22,756 bases of DNA. Origin: an uncultured Corynebacterium sp. (GTDB lineage Bacteria; Actinomycetota; Actinomycetes; Mycobacteriales; Mycobacteriaceae). A program made the position numbers and the translations under genes. Shown piece after piece: positions 14,646 to 21,900 of the stretch. Each line of letters opens with the position of its first letter. The first letter of the stretch is position 1. The notes beneath the pieces are model-generated. The model ran no database searches. It saw nothing but the letters and a program-made list of their open reading frames with translations, and had not been told where the DNA came from. The stretch is taken from positions 1 through 22,756 of the forward strand of contig NZ_CALLDG010000195.1 in NCBI RefSeq assembly GCF_937999985.1, given 5' to 3'.

Positions 14646-15688
14646 TGGGTGATATTTGGGCCATAGTCTTTGCCGTCTTCCTGCTGGCGCTCAACGGCTA
14701 CTTTGTAGCGGTGGAGTTCGCACTAATTTCCTCGCGTAGGGATCGCCTGGATTCCATGATCGCCGCGGGCAATAAGCGGGCCAAGCGGGTGCTTTACGCC
14801 AGCGAGCACCTGTCGATCATGCTGGCGGGCGCTCAGTTCGGCATCACGATCGCCTCGCTGCTGCTGGGTAAGGTCGGCGAGCCCGCGATCGCGCACCTCA
14901 TCGAGGCGCCGTTTGAGGCCCTGGGGCTGCCACCGGAGATGCTGCACCCGGTGAGCTTTGCGATTGCCCTGCTCGTTGTGACGATGTTGCACATCATCCT
15001 GGGTGAGATGGTGCCGAAGAACATCGCCCTGGCCGGCCCGGAAACCGTGGCGACATTCGTGGTGCCGCTGCACCTGTTGTTCGTGAAGATCACGAACCCG
15101 ATCATGCAGCTGCTGAACTGGATCGCGCGCCACACGCTCAAGCTGATGGGCGTGGAGCAGAAGGACGAGCTGGATTCCACCGTCTCCGCCTCCGAGCTGG
15201 CCAGCATGATCCAGGAATCCCGCTCCGAGGGGCTGATCGCCCCGGAGGAGGCCAACCGCCTGGACAAGGCTCTAAGCTCCTCGCGCCGCACGCTGGACGA
15301 GGTGCTGATCCCCGCGGCCGACGTGCACTGCATCCGACAGGATGGCCCGCGGATGAAGGTCGCGGCCGTGGAGAAGGCTGTGCAGGAGACGGGCTACTCC
15401 CGCTTCCCCGTCACAGATACCAAGGGCAAGTGGATCGGCTACGTCCACGTCAAGGACGTGTTGGACAACCTGGTGGAGCCCGACAGCCAGTTGGATACCA
15501 CGGACATCCGGCCCCTGCTGGAAGTCAAGACGGGTTCCAGCTTCGACGTAGCGATGCGCAACATGCGGCGTACCTCCAGCCACATCGCCGCGGTAGTGGA
15601 TACAGATGGGCAAATTATCGGCATGATCACGCTGGAGGACATCATCGAAGAACTCGTCGGCACTGTCCGCGACTGGACCCATGACTGA
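14645..15688 (+). CDS. CNNM-type membrane protein with CBS pair, lacking the CorC_HlyC domain
   Basis: A 347-residue paralogue of the preceding gene. The DUF21 domain has VEFALIS (22-28), AGAQFGITIASLLLG and GEMVPKNIALAG. The CBS pair runs from ~222 (DEVLIPAADVHCI) to the end in IIGMITLEDIIEELVGTVRDW. It stops about where the upstream protein begins its CorC_HlyC domain, so it is a naturally short form rather than a broken gene: the reading frame is clean and the stop overlaps the next start. Its ATG overlaps the TAA of the upstream gene (TAATG). Such tandem long/short pairs recur in actinobacteria, which suggests a two-subunit divalent-cation transporter or regulator. Function is inferred from the family. 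Confidence 0.9.
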   Translation: MGDIWAIVFAVFLLALNGYFVAVEFALISSRRDRLDSMIAAGNKRAKRVLYASEHLSIMLAGAQFGITIASLLLGKVGEPAIAHLIEAPFEALGLPPEMLHPVSFAIALLVVTMLHIILGEMVPKNIALAGPETVATFVVPLHLLFVKITNPIMQLLNWIARHTLKLMGVEQKDELDSTVSASELASMIQESRSEGLIAPEEANRLDKALSSSRRTLDEVLIPAADVHCIRQDGPRMKVAAVEKAVQETGYSRFPVTDTKGKWIGYVHVKDVLDNLVEPDSQLDTTDIRPLLEVKTGSSFDVAMRNMRRTSSHIAAVVDTDGQIIGMITLEDIIEELVGTVRDWTHD

Positions 15689-16520
15689 GGTACTGCACGA
15701 CTGGCGCGAGAGGCAAGCCGCCCACCGGGAGCGCGTGCAGCGCCTGACCGAGGGGCACCGCCGGCGCCGCGCTGAGGGTGAAAGGCACCCGGTGTGGGAT
15801 TTCATGTTCACCTACTACCCCACTAGCCCTGGGAAGTTAAGCCACTGGCATCCGGGCGTCAATAAGGGTGTGGTGTGGGATGGCGACGGCGACCTGCCGC
15901 ACTACAAGGACCACTACGTGCGCCGTGGCGACGTGTGGATCCTCGATGCGGAACGGTTTATGGCCACGCGAGGCAAGACTGTGCGCTATATCGCGCAGCT
16001 GTTGGAGGCCACTTATCGGCACCCGCCCGTGCTCGGCTGCTTCGGACTGCACGAGTGGGCGATGGTCTACAAGGATTCCCCGCGCCACCCCGAGCCTTTG
16101 CGGCTGGGCGCCGCCGGTACCGACGAGGTGGTGGAAGCGTCGCAGTTGAAGTGTACGCACTTTGACGCTTATCGCTTTTTTACGGACGCCGCCGCGCCCC
16201 GCAACGCCCACACCCCAACACGCGACTCGCAGCCCCAGATGGAACAACCGGGCTGCCTGCACGCCACCATGGACCTATACAAGTGGGCCACGAAGCTGGG
16301 GCCGCTGATCCCCGGCGAACTGTGGCTGGACTGCTTCGAGCTGGCATGCGACGTGCGTCGGTTGGACATGGAGGCTTCGCCCTATGATCTGCGCGAATGG
16401 GGTTTCGAGCCGGTGCGGATCGAGACCCCGGCAGGACGGGCCGAGTACGTGGCTCGACAAAAGGGGTTGATGGAGCGCGGGCAGGAGCTGCGCAAGCGGC
16501 TGCTAGCCTACACTGGATAG
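15681..16520 (+). CDS. Conserved actinobacterial protein of unknown function
   Basis: A 279-residue soluble protein that I recognise as a conserved actinobacterial family, sometimes labelled 3-methyladenine DNA glycosylase in databases, for which I see no sequence support. Distinct blocks rich in potentially catalytic residues are HPVWDFMFTYYPTSPGKL (36-53), HWHPG (55-59), GCFGLHEWAMVY (119-130), KCTHFDAYRFF (157-167), GCLHATMDLYKWA (191-203) and WLDCFELACDVRRLDMEASP (215-234). The many invariant-looking His, Asp, Glu and Cys residues suggest a metalloenzyme or similar catalyst. It starts 8 bases before the end of the CNNM gene upstream, so it is translationally coupled to it. No signal peptide or membrane segment is present. 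Confidence 0.85.
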   Translation: MTEVLHDWRERQAAHRERVQRLTEGHRRRRAEGERHPVWDFMFTYYPTSPGKLSHWHPGVNKGVVWDGDGDLPHYKDHYVRRGDVWILDAERFMATRGKTVRYIAQLLEATYRHPPVLGCFGLHEWAMVYKDSPRHPEPLRLGAAGTDEVVEASQLKCTHFDAYRFFTDAAAPRNAHTPTRDSQPQMEQPGCLHATMDLYKWATKLGPLIPGELWLDCFELACDVRRLDMEASPYDLREWGFEPVRIETPAGRAEYVARQKGLMERGQELRKRLLAYTG

Positions 16521-16545
16521 CAAACTACTGGGAGGAAGAAGAATC

Positions 16546-17049
16546 GTGGCACGTCACGCAAGCGGAAAGCAGAACTATCGGGTTGCCGGATGGGTCTGGG
16601 CAGCGCTCGCGGCCGTTGTCGTGGTGGCGCTCCTGGTGGCAGGGTGGATTGCACTGGCGAGGAATAACCAGGATGACTTGGCCGCGCCGGAATGCCCGCA
16701 GGGGGAATTCGTGCTGCAGGTATGGGCTGCGAATGAGGCGGAGTTAAAGGATGCAGTGCAGGAGTTCAACGATGCGAACGAGGTGGAGCTGGATCACTGC
16801 CTGAAGGCGGAGGTTGTGCGTAAGCCGGACGCGGAGGCGATTCAGGCCTACAAGGCGTGGGGTGAGGGCGGCCAGCCGGGCGCGGAGCTGTGGAAGCCAG
16901 CGGACCGGCAAATGGCCGATGAGGCGCTGGCGGTCTCCAAGGTGGAGATCGCAGAAGAGAATGGTGGAGTGTTGGCCCCGCAGCTGCAGGATAGTCCCCT
17001 GCCGGAGCTAGAACAGCGGGCGCGGGGAGCTTTTCTGAGGCAGCTCTAG
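16546..17049 (+). CDS. Small membrane-anchored extracytoplasmic protein, possibly a shortened substrate-binding domain
   Basis: A 167-residue protein with a basic N-terminus (MARHASGK), one strong transmembrane helix (about 14-38) and an acidic outside domain. Cys50 and Cys85 are placed to form a disulfide. The segment GEFVLQVWAANEAELKDAV to CLKAEVVRK looks like the first part of the substrate-binding fold seen in actinobacterial proteins that join a solute-binding region to a VWA domain, but here the protein ends far short of that length. The start is GTG behind GGGAGGAAG. Its TAG shares CTAG with the stop of the opposing merR gene, so if it is a truncation it is an old, tidied one. Gene call is good; function is not known. 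Confidence 0.75.
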   Translation: MARHASGKQNYRVAGWVWAALAAVVVVALLVAGWIALARNNQDDLAAPECPQGEFVLQVWAANEAELKDAVQEFNDANEVELDHCLKAEVVRKPDAEAIQAYKAWGEGGQPGAELWKPADRQMADEALAVSKVEIAEENGGVLAPQLQDSPLPELEQRARGAFLRQL

Positions 17050-17558
17050 GCCATACGACGGCGACGGCGCTCGGCCAGCTCGTCGATGGCGGCGTCCTGC
17101 ACGACCTTCTCGGAGGGGAAGGCAGTGATGGTGCCGGTGAGTTCCTTCATCAAGCCCGGGACGGCAATGCCGAACACGCCCTGGCCGCCGTTGAGGAGGT
17201 CGATGACCTCCTCGGAGGAGCGGCACTCGTAGACGGTGTGGCCGTCGGAGACGAGGGTGATGCCGGCGAGGTCGTCGACGCCCAGGTTCTCCAGCTTTTC
17301 CACGGCCTTGCGGATGTTCTGCAGGGAAATGCCGGTATCCAGCAGGCCCTTCACGATCTTCAGCACCAGGATGTCGCGGAAGGAATACAGGCGCTGGGAG
17401 CCGGAGCCAGCGGCGTTACGGATGCTGGGCTGAACCAGCTTGGTGCGAGCCCAGTAGTCCAGCTGACGGTAGGTGATGCCGGCGACTTGGCAGGCGATCG
17501 GTACGCGGTAGCCGACCTCGTCGTCGGGGCCGTGGACGTCGAAAAGGGCATCCTGCAT
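17046..17558 (-). CDS. MerR-family transcriptional regulator (Rv1830-like)
   Basis: A 170-residue DNA-binding protein. The winged-helix HTH covers ~16-60 (YRVPIACQVAGITYRQLDYW, then RLYSFRDILVLKIV), followed by the coiled dimer helix LLDTGISLQNIRKAVEKLE (72-90) and a small C-terminal domain with no cysteine cluster for metal sensing. Its position after a DUF151-like gene and an FtsR-type MerR gene equals that of Rv1830 in M. tuberculosis. I take ATG 17558 because CCAGGAG precedes it at good spacing; the longer reading frame upstream crosses the promoter. It has its own promoter (17594-17621), so it need not depend on the odhI-ftsR transcript. The ligand is unknown. Confidence 0.9.
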   Translation of the reverse strand: MQDALFDVHGPDDEVGYRVPIACQVAGITYRQLDYWARTKLVQPSIRNAAGSGSQRLYSFRDILVLKIVKGLLDTGISLQNIRKAVEKLENLGVDDLAGITLVSDGHTVYECRSSEEVIDLLNGGQGVFGIAVPGLMKELTGTITAFPSEKVVQDAAIDELAERRRRRMA

Positions 17559-17593
17559 GAAACACTCCTGGTGTAATTTCAATTCTCTTCTAA

Positions 17594-17621
17594 AGATTAG
17601 ACCGGTTTGCGGCACAGTCAA
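17594..17621 (-). promoter_or_regulatory. Sigma-A promoter of the downstream merR gene
   Basis: On the minus strand TTGACT (17616-17621), a 16-base spacer and TAATCT (17594-17599) form a good housekeeping promoter, about 36 bases before the ATG at 17558. The leader carries CCAGGAG. Confidence 0.6.
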
Positions 17622-17654
17622 CCGCTAGCCGAACATTACTTTAACACGAGTCAC

Positions 17655-17683
17655 AAAAATCACACGTGTAACAACAGGCGTGT
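17655..17683 (-). terminator. Weak candidate terminator after the DUF151-like gene
   Basis: On the minus strand ACACG (17679-17683) pairs with CGTGT (17662-17666) across a 12-base loop and is followed by GATTTTT (T run 17655-17659). The short stem makes this tentative; its position between the stop at 17683 and the merR promoter fits a terminator. Confidence 0.3.
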
Positions 17684-18270
17684 CATTCCTTTAGCCAGTC
17701 GTCGAGGTCGCTCGACAGGCCCAGACCCTCCCACATTTGCTGGAAGTCGGAATCCGCGTTGTCGCTTACGGTGAAGCCCATGTCCTCCGGGTTCCAATCC
17801 AGCAGGAAATCCACCTGGTCGCCGTCCTCGTCTACCTTCTTGAGCTTCGCCTCGAGCTCGTCAACCCAGGCGGGGTTTACGCGGATGAGCGCGCTTTCCA
17901 CCCCGGGTTCCACGCGCACGTCGAAGATCACGCCCGCGTGCCACAAGGGTTCCAGGATGGAGGGGCGAATGTCGATGAAACGCTCGGACTCCCCTTCCTC
18001 CAGCACCAAACCAGCGGTCATCTGACCGCGGGAGTTGGTGACGATGCGGGCAAACCACGGGTCACGCGCCTCGTCGTGCTTCAGGATATTAGCCAGAACC
18101 TCAGCATCCGTGGGGCGCCCGCCCAGATCCAGCGTTGGCTCTACCCAGATCGGCAGGATGTGGGTGCGCTGGGGCGTCATAAAAATAAGACAGTCAGGCA
18201 CGGGCGCGCCGCACCCGAGCGAGCTACCGACAGCGCGGCCGAGGAAAACGACTTCGGTGCCTTTAGCCAA
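17683..18270 (-). CDS. Divergent DUF151 (bifunctional nuclease-like) protein
   Basis: A 195-residue protein placed between two MerR genes exactly where Rv1829, a DUF151 protein, sits in M. tuberculosis. Landmarks consistent with DUF151 are HILPIWVEP (38-46, compare YLPIWIG) and FIDIRPSILEPLWHAGVIFDV (98-118 in part, compare RPSDSVALALRVGVPIYV). The sequence is otherwise far from the family, and the usual E-AxxIA helix is replaced by DLGGRPTDAEVLANILKH. The acidic C-terminus (about 130-195) looks partly disordered. The start is a TTG inside the last codons of ftsR, overlapping it by 8 bases, with GAAGGG just upstream, so the two are coupled. Family assignment is moderate; nuclease activity should not be assumed. 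Confidence 0.7.
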   Translation of the reverse strand: MAKGTEVVFLGRAVGSSLGCGAPVPDCLIFMTPQRTHILPIWVEPTLDLGGRPTDAEVLANILKHDEARDPWFARIVTNSRGQMTAGLVLEEGESERFIDIRPSILEPLWHAGVIFDVRVEPGVESALIRVNPAWVDELEAKLKKVDEDGDQVDFLLDWNPEDMGFTVSDNADSDFQQMWEGLGLSSDLDDWLKE

Positions 18271-19000
18271 GGTTGCCCTTCACCAGCGCGGTGTTGAGGG
18301 AAATAATCAGCGCGGACATCTCGCGGGCGGTCTCGGCGGAGCGCTGCTGGGCGTTCTCGTCGCGGCCGTGAGCCAGCGGGTCGGCGATGCGGGAAACCAT
18401 GTCGAACTGGCGGTTCGCGATGGTCAGCAGCGCCTTCAGGTGGCGGTTATCCAGGCCGTGGTCGGTCAGGTTCTGCGCGATCTGCACGATCTCGACGTCA
18501 TCGACTGAGAAGAAACCGGCCGAGTCGGCGGAGATCAGCCCCATGCGGATGAGGGATCCGGTGAAGGAATCCTGCACGTTGGCGCGCGCCGTAACGTCCG
18601 CGCGGGTCAGGCGGCGGGACTGCGTGGCCCGCATCTGCTCCGGGGAGATCGCACCGGGGGCGGACTTGCGGGCGGCGGTCACGGGGGTGACCTTGCCGGA
18701 ATCCATGGCCTCCAGGCGTTCGCGGATAACCTTTAGCGGCAGGTAGTTATCCCGCTGGAGGGTCAAAATGTAGCGCAGCCTGGAAATATCCTCCGGGGAA
18801 AAGCGCCGGTAACCGCTCTGGGAACGGCGCGGGCTAACCAGACCTTCAGATTCCAGGAAGCGGATCTTCGAGACGGTGACGTCCGGGAAGTCCGGCTTCA
18901 GCTGCTTCAGCACATCGCCGATAGACGAGGTGGGCAGAACCCTTCCGGCTGGTGAGGAGGCAGGTGCAGGAGCGCTAGCGTGGCTTCTCTGTGCGCTCAC
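18263..19000 (-). CDS. ftsR: MerR-type cell division regulator FtsR (Rv1828-like)
   Basis: A 245-residue MerR-family regulator. In C. glutamicum, FtsR activates ftsZ and controls cell growth and division. A flexible Ala/Pro-rich N-terminus (1-22) precedes the winged HTH: SIGDVLKQLKPDFPDVTVSK (26-45), IRFLESEGLV (46-55) and SGYRRFSPEDISRLRYIL (62-79). The dimerisation helix LPLKVIRERLEAMDSG follows, and a second helical domain fills 130-245. The start is GTG behind AAGGA. It lies six bases after odhI and overlaps the DUF151-like gene by eight, so odhI-ftsR-DUF151 is probably one transcript. The identification rests on the HTH sequence together with the conserved order. Confidence 0.9.
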   Translation of the reverse strand: MSAQRSHASAPAPASSPAGRVLPTSSIGDVLKQLKPDFPDVTVSKIRFLESEGLVSPRRSQSGYRRFSPEDISRLRYILTLQRDNYLPLKVIRERLEAMDSGKVTPVTAARKSAPGAISPEQMRATQSRRLTRADVTARANVQDSFTGSLIRMGLISADSAGFFSVDDVEIVQIAQNLTDHGLDNRHLKALLTIANRQFDMVSRIADPLAHGRDENAQQRSAETAREMSALIISLNTALVKGNLG

Positions 19001-19006
19001 TTTTCC

Positions 19007-19441
19007 TTAGGCTTCCTTCGAACCGTTCAGGAACACCAGGCGGAACTTGCCGATCTGGATCTCGTCGCCGTTGGACAGAACGGAGGAGTTCTTCGGCTCG
19101 CGGTTTACGTAGGTGCCGTTCAGGGATCCGACGTCCACAACCTCGTACTGGTCGCCATTGCGGCGGAACTCGGCGTGGCGGCGGGAAACGGTGACGTCAT
19201 CCAGGAAGATGTCGCTATCCGGGTGGCGGCCAGCGGCGGTCGTTTCCTGGTCTAGCAGGAAGCGGGAGCCAGCGTTCGGGCCGCGCTTCACAACCAGCAG
19301 CGCGGAGCCCTCAGGAAGGCCCTCCACACCGGCGGGAGAGGCATCATGCTGCGAACCAGACTCCATCTCCTTTAGAAGGTCTGCGCGAAAGACTGACGTG
19401 GTCTCGACAGATGCCTCAGGCACTCCGGTGTTATCGCTCAT
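19007..19441 (-). CDS. odhI: FHA-domain regulator OdhI (GarA homologue)
   Basis: A 144-residue forkhead-associated protein. In C. glutamicum unphosphorylated OdhI binds the OdhA subunit and inhibits 2-oxoglutarate dehydrogenase; phosphorylation by PknG and related kinases relieves this and steers flux between the TCA cycle and glutamate synthesis. The N-terminal phospho-acceptor motif VETTSVFR has Thr14 and Thr15, matching the known positions. The FHA domain (~48-140) keeps GRHPDSDI (71-78), VSRRHAEF (85-92) and SLNGTYVN (106-113), the phosphothreonine-binding residues. I use ATG 19441, with GAGAGGA upstream, over an in-frame TTG three codons earlier. It is the first gene of the odhI-ftsR-DUF151 run. 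Direct repeats lie in its upstream region. Confidence 0.95.
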   Translation of the reverse strand: MSDNTGVPEASVETTSVFRADLLKEMESGSQHDASPAGVEGLPEGSALLVVKRGPNAGSRFLLDQETTAAGRHPDSDIFLDDVTVSRRHAEFRRNGDQYEVVDVGSLNGTYVNREPKNSSVLSNGDEIQIGKFRLVFLNGSKEA

Positions 19442-19481
19442 GGCTTTCAAGTCCTCTCATTCGAACTAATCGGTTCGGCTA

Positions 19482-19502
19482 TAACAATACGTCTAACAAT
19501 AC
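19482..19502. repeat. Tandem 9-base direct repeat upstream of odhI
   Basis: TAACAATAC occurs at 19482-19490 and again at 19494-19502, separated by GTC, a 12-base period. It is 41-61 bases upstream of the odhI ATG and just past the secA2 stop. Between it and odhI is CGAAC-N6-GTTCG (19462-19477). The layout suggests an activator or repressor site, but I do not recognise the motif. Confidence 0.4.
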
Positions 19503-19512
19503 CCTAAAGCAG

Positions 19513-21828
19513 CTAGCGGAACATCTGAACGATAGACCCCATCACAGATCCCCCGGAGGAGGACAGCGGGTTGTCGTTCACCATGTAAGTCCACGTAGCG
19601 CTGGGCTTGTGCAGGCCCATCTCGCCCAGCTGGGCGCCTTCGGAAGTGATCTCTACCTCGTCAAACGTCTCGCGGGCCTTGTTGACGGCACGCTCTGCCA
19701 GCTCGCCGAAGGCAGCGATGGACATGCGGTGGAACTCGTCGATCGGCGACTCGCGGGCGATGGCGCGCAGGTGGATGGATTCGCGCACATCATCCAGGTA
19801 GGCCAGGTGCTCCGACCATTCGCTATCCAGGTGGAACAGCATGATCTCGCGGGCGGCCTGCTCCAGCACTTCCTCGCTAATCCCCTGCTTCTTCAGCTCC
19901 GCGGCGCGGTCGACGTTGTGGTAGCTCAAGTCGTCCCAAGCCGCGGTGGTATCCAGCAGGGTGTCGCGGCGGTCGTTGACGATGTCGCGCTGGTCCTTGA
20001 TCATCTTGTTGTACTTCCAGGTAGTGGCGTGGATGTCCAGCATCTGGCCCTCAGTCACGCGCTGGCAGTGGTCCACAAACTGCTGGACCTTCTTCTGCGG
20101 CAGCAGGCCGTCCTCCTCTGGCTGAGCCTGCAGCTCCTCCCCTGCGCCGCCCACGGCGACCACGTCGTCTTCCAGGGAAACGAAGAACAGGGAGCTACCC
20201 GGGTCGCCCTGACGGCCCGCGCGGCCGCGCAGCTGGTTATCCAGGCGCTGGGAGCGGAAACGGCCCACGCCAACGACGTGCAGGCCACCGGTCTCCACGA
20301 CCTCGTCGTGCTCGGCCTCGTCGGTGCCGCCCAGCTTGATGTCCGTACCGCGGCCGGCCATCTGCGTGGAGACGGTCACACGGCCCGGGCGGCCAGCCTC
20401 GGCGACGACGGCTGCCTCGGCCTCGTGGTTCTTCGCGTTCAGCACGGAGCATTCCACACCCGCGGAGAGCAGAGCCTCTGCCAGTTGCTCGGATTCCGCA
20501 ACGTCCTGGGTGCCCACCAGCTGCGGCTGGCCGGTCTTCTGCACCTCGACGATGTGTTTAACCACCGCGTCGTCGCGCTCGGCGGCGGAGACGTACACCC
20601 GGTCGGCCTCGTCGAACCGGATGTTCGGAACATTCGGCTCGATGACGGAGACCTGCAGGTTGTAGAACTGGCGCAGCTGGTCGCCGGCCGCCAGGGCTGT
20701 ACCCGTCATGCCACAGACTTCTGGGTACATGCCGACCAGCGCCTGGATGGTGATCTGGTCGAGGATGCGGCCGCCGTCGGTTACGTCCAGGCCTTCCTTG
20801 GCCTCCACTGCGGCTTGCAGGCCGTCGGGCCAACGCTGCAGCTCGGCCACGCGGCCACGGGAGCCGTCGATCAGAGCAACCTTGCCGTCGCGCACGATGT
20901 AGTGGACGTCGCGGATCAGCAGGTGCTCGGCGTGCAGGGCGACGTTCACCTGCACCAGCAGCTCGCCCTCGTCCTCGTAGAGGGACTCCACGCCCAGCTG
21001 CTTCTCCACGAATGCCGCGCCTTCGTCGGTGAGGAAGACGTTGCGGTGGTCCTCGGAGACATGGAAGTGCTTGTCTTCTTCCATGCGCTTGACCAGGTCG
21101 GTAATGCGGCCGGCGGGCGCGGGGCCAGGCTCGGAACCGGCGAGCACCAGCGGCACCAAAGCCTCGTCAACCATCACCGAGTCGGCCTCATCGATCACGG
21201 CCACGTCCGCCGGGGTGCGCACCTGGTCGGCGCGGCGGGTGATCAGCTGGTCGCGCAGGACGTCGAAGCCGAGCTCGTTGATGGCGCCGAAGATGACGTC
21301 GCGGGAGTAAATGTCGCGGCGCTGGTCCGCGGTGAGGTCCTCGTGGATCGCGCCGTGGGTCAGCCCGAAGAAGTCAAACATCGGGCCCATCCAGTCGTTA
21401 TCGCGCCCAGCCAGGTAGCTGTTGACCGTGATGACGTGCACGCGCTTGCCCTGCAAAGCAAAGCCCACGGCGGCCATCGCGCCGGCTAGGGTCTTACCCT
21501 CACCGGTGGCCATCTCCACCACATCGCCGTGCAGCAGGCGGTAGGTGCCCTGCATCTGCACGTCGAAAGGCTCCATGTTCAGGGTGCGGCTTGCCGCTTC
21601 GCGCAGGATTGCCAGCAGCGCCGGAGCGTCGTCTACCTGTCCACCGAAGTGGTGGCCATCCTCGCTAGTGGATTGTTCGGTCACCACGTCCGAGGCGGCG
21701 TCACGAAGCTCCGCATCGCTTAGCCCCGAGTAGCGCGACGAGTCGGCCTGAGCGACCACGGCCCGGCTTTTCTTCTGATTCTTCTTCGGGGAAGATCCCA
21801 TCGCCTTCCAGAACCAGTCAAATGCCAT
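19513..21828 (-). CDS. secA2: Accessory Sec preprotein translocase ATPase SecA2
   Basis: A 771-residue SecA-family motor, the size of the actinobacterial SecA2 that exports a subset of proteins through SecYEG; canonical SecA1 is longer. Walker A is MATGEGKT (106-113), with the preceding MQGTYRLLHGDVVEM. DEAD is at 213-216 (VIDEADSVMVDEAL). GAINELGFDVLRDQL (181-195) aligns with the SecA block GTNNEFGFDYLRD. Later blocks include GMTGTA, STQMAGRGTDIKLGG and QLRGRAGRQGDPGSS, all ATPase landmarks. There is no C-terminal zinc-binding CxCxxH tail, as expected for SecA2. The ATG at 21828 has GAAGGG seven bases upstream; the reading frame stays open for 135 codons above it, but that part overlaps the divergent hydrolase gene and is not coding. 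odhI begins 71 bases beyond its stop. Confidence 0.95.
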   Translation of the reverse strand: MAFDWFWKAMGSSPKKNQKKSRAVVAQADSSRYSGLSDAELRDAASDVVTEQSTSEDGHHFGGQVDDAPALLAILREAASRTLNMEPFDVQMQGTYRLLHGDVVEMATGEGKTLAGAMAAVGFALQGKRVHVITVNSYLAGRDNDWMGPMFDFFGLTHGAIHEDLTADQRRDIYSRDVIFGAINELGFDVLRDQLITRRADQVRTPADVAVIDEADSVMVDEALVPLVLAGSEPGPAPAGRITDLVKRMEEDKHFHVSEDHRNVFLTDEGAAFVEKQLGVESLYEDEGELLVQVNVALHAEHLLIRDVHYIVRDGKVALIDGSRGRVAELQRWPDGLQAAVEAKEGLDVTDGGRILDQITIQALVGMYPEVCGMTGTALAAGDQLRQFYNLQVSVIEPNVPNIRFDEADRVYVSAAERDDAVVKHIVEVQKTGQPQLVGTQDVAESEQLAEALLSAGVECSVLNAKNHEAEAAVVAEAGRPGRVTVSTQMAGRGTDIKLGGTDEAEHDEVVETGGLHVVGVGRFRSQRLDNQLRGRAGRQGDPGSSLFFVSLEDDVVAVGGAGEELQAQPEEDGLLPQKKVQQFVDHCQRVTEGQMLDIHATTWKYNKMIKDQRDIVNDRRDTLLDTTAAWDDLSYHNVDRAAELKKQGISEEVLEQAAREIMLFHLDSEWSEHLAYLDDVRESIHLRAIARESPIDEFHRMSIAAFGELAERAVNKARETFDEVEITSEGAQLGEMGLHKPSATWTYMVNDNPLSSSGGSVMGSIVQMFR

Positions 21829-21900
21829 GAATGTGCCCTTCGAGTTTGAGGTGTAAGAATATGTAGACCACGTTAATCGACTTAAGGCGAGAGGCGATCC

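Noticed and set aside
15681..16520. Annotation as 3-methyladenine DNA glycosylase
   Set aside because: No helix-hairpin-helix or AAG/Tag-like motif is visible; I believe the label is propagated without support.
17651..17669. GlxR/CRP-type site near TGTGA-TTTT-TGTGA
   Set aside because: The two halves are direct, not inverted (the second should be TCACA), so it does not fit a CRP-family dyad.
19461..19478. LexA/SOS box at TCGAAC...GTTCGG before odhI
   Set aside because: The half-sites are separated by two bases too many for the actinobacterial SOS consensus, and odhI has no link to DNA damage.
19411..21489. 692-codon plus-strand open frame opposite secA2
   Set aside because: secA2 motifs on the other strand are complete; this frame is repetitive in Val/Leu/His/Asp and has no recognisable domain.
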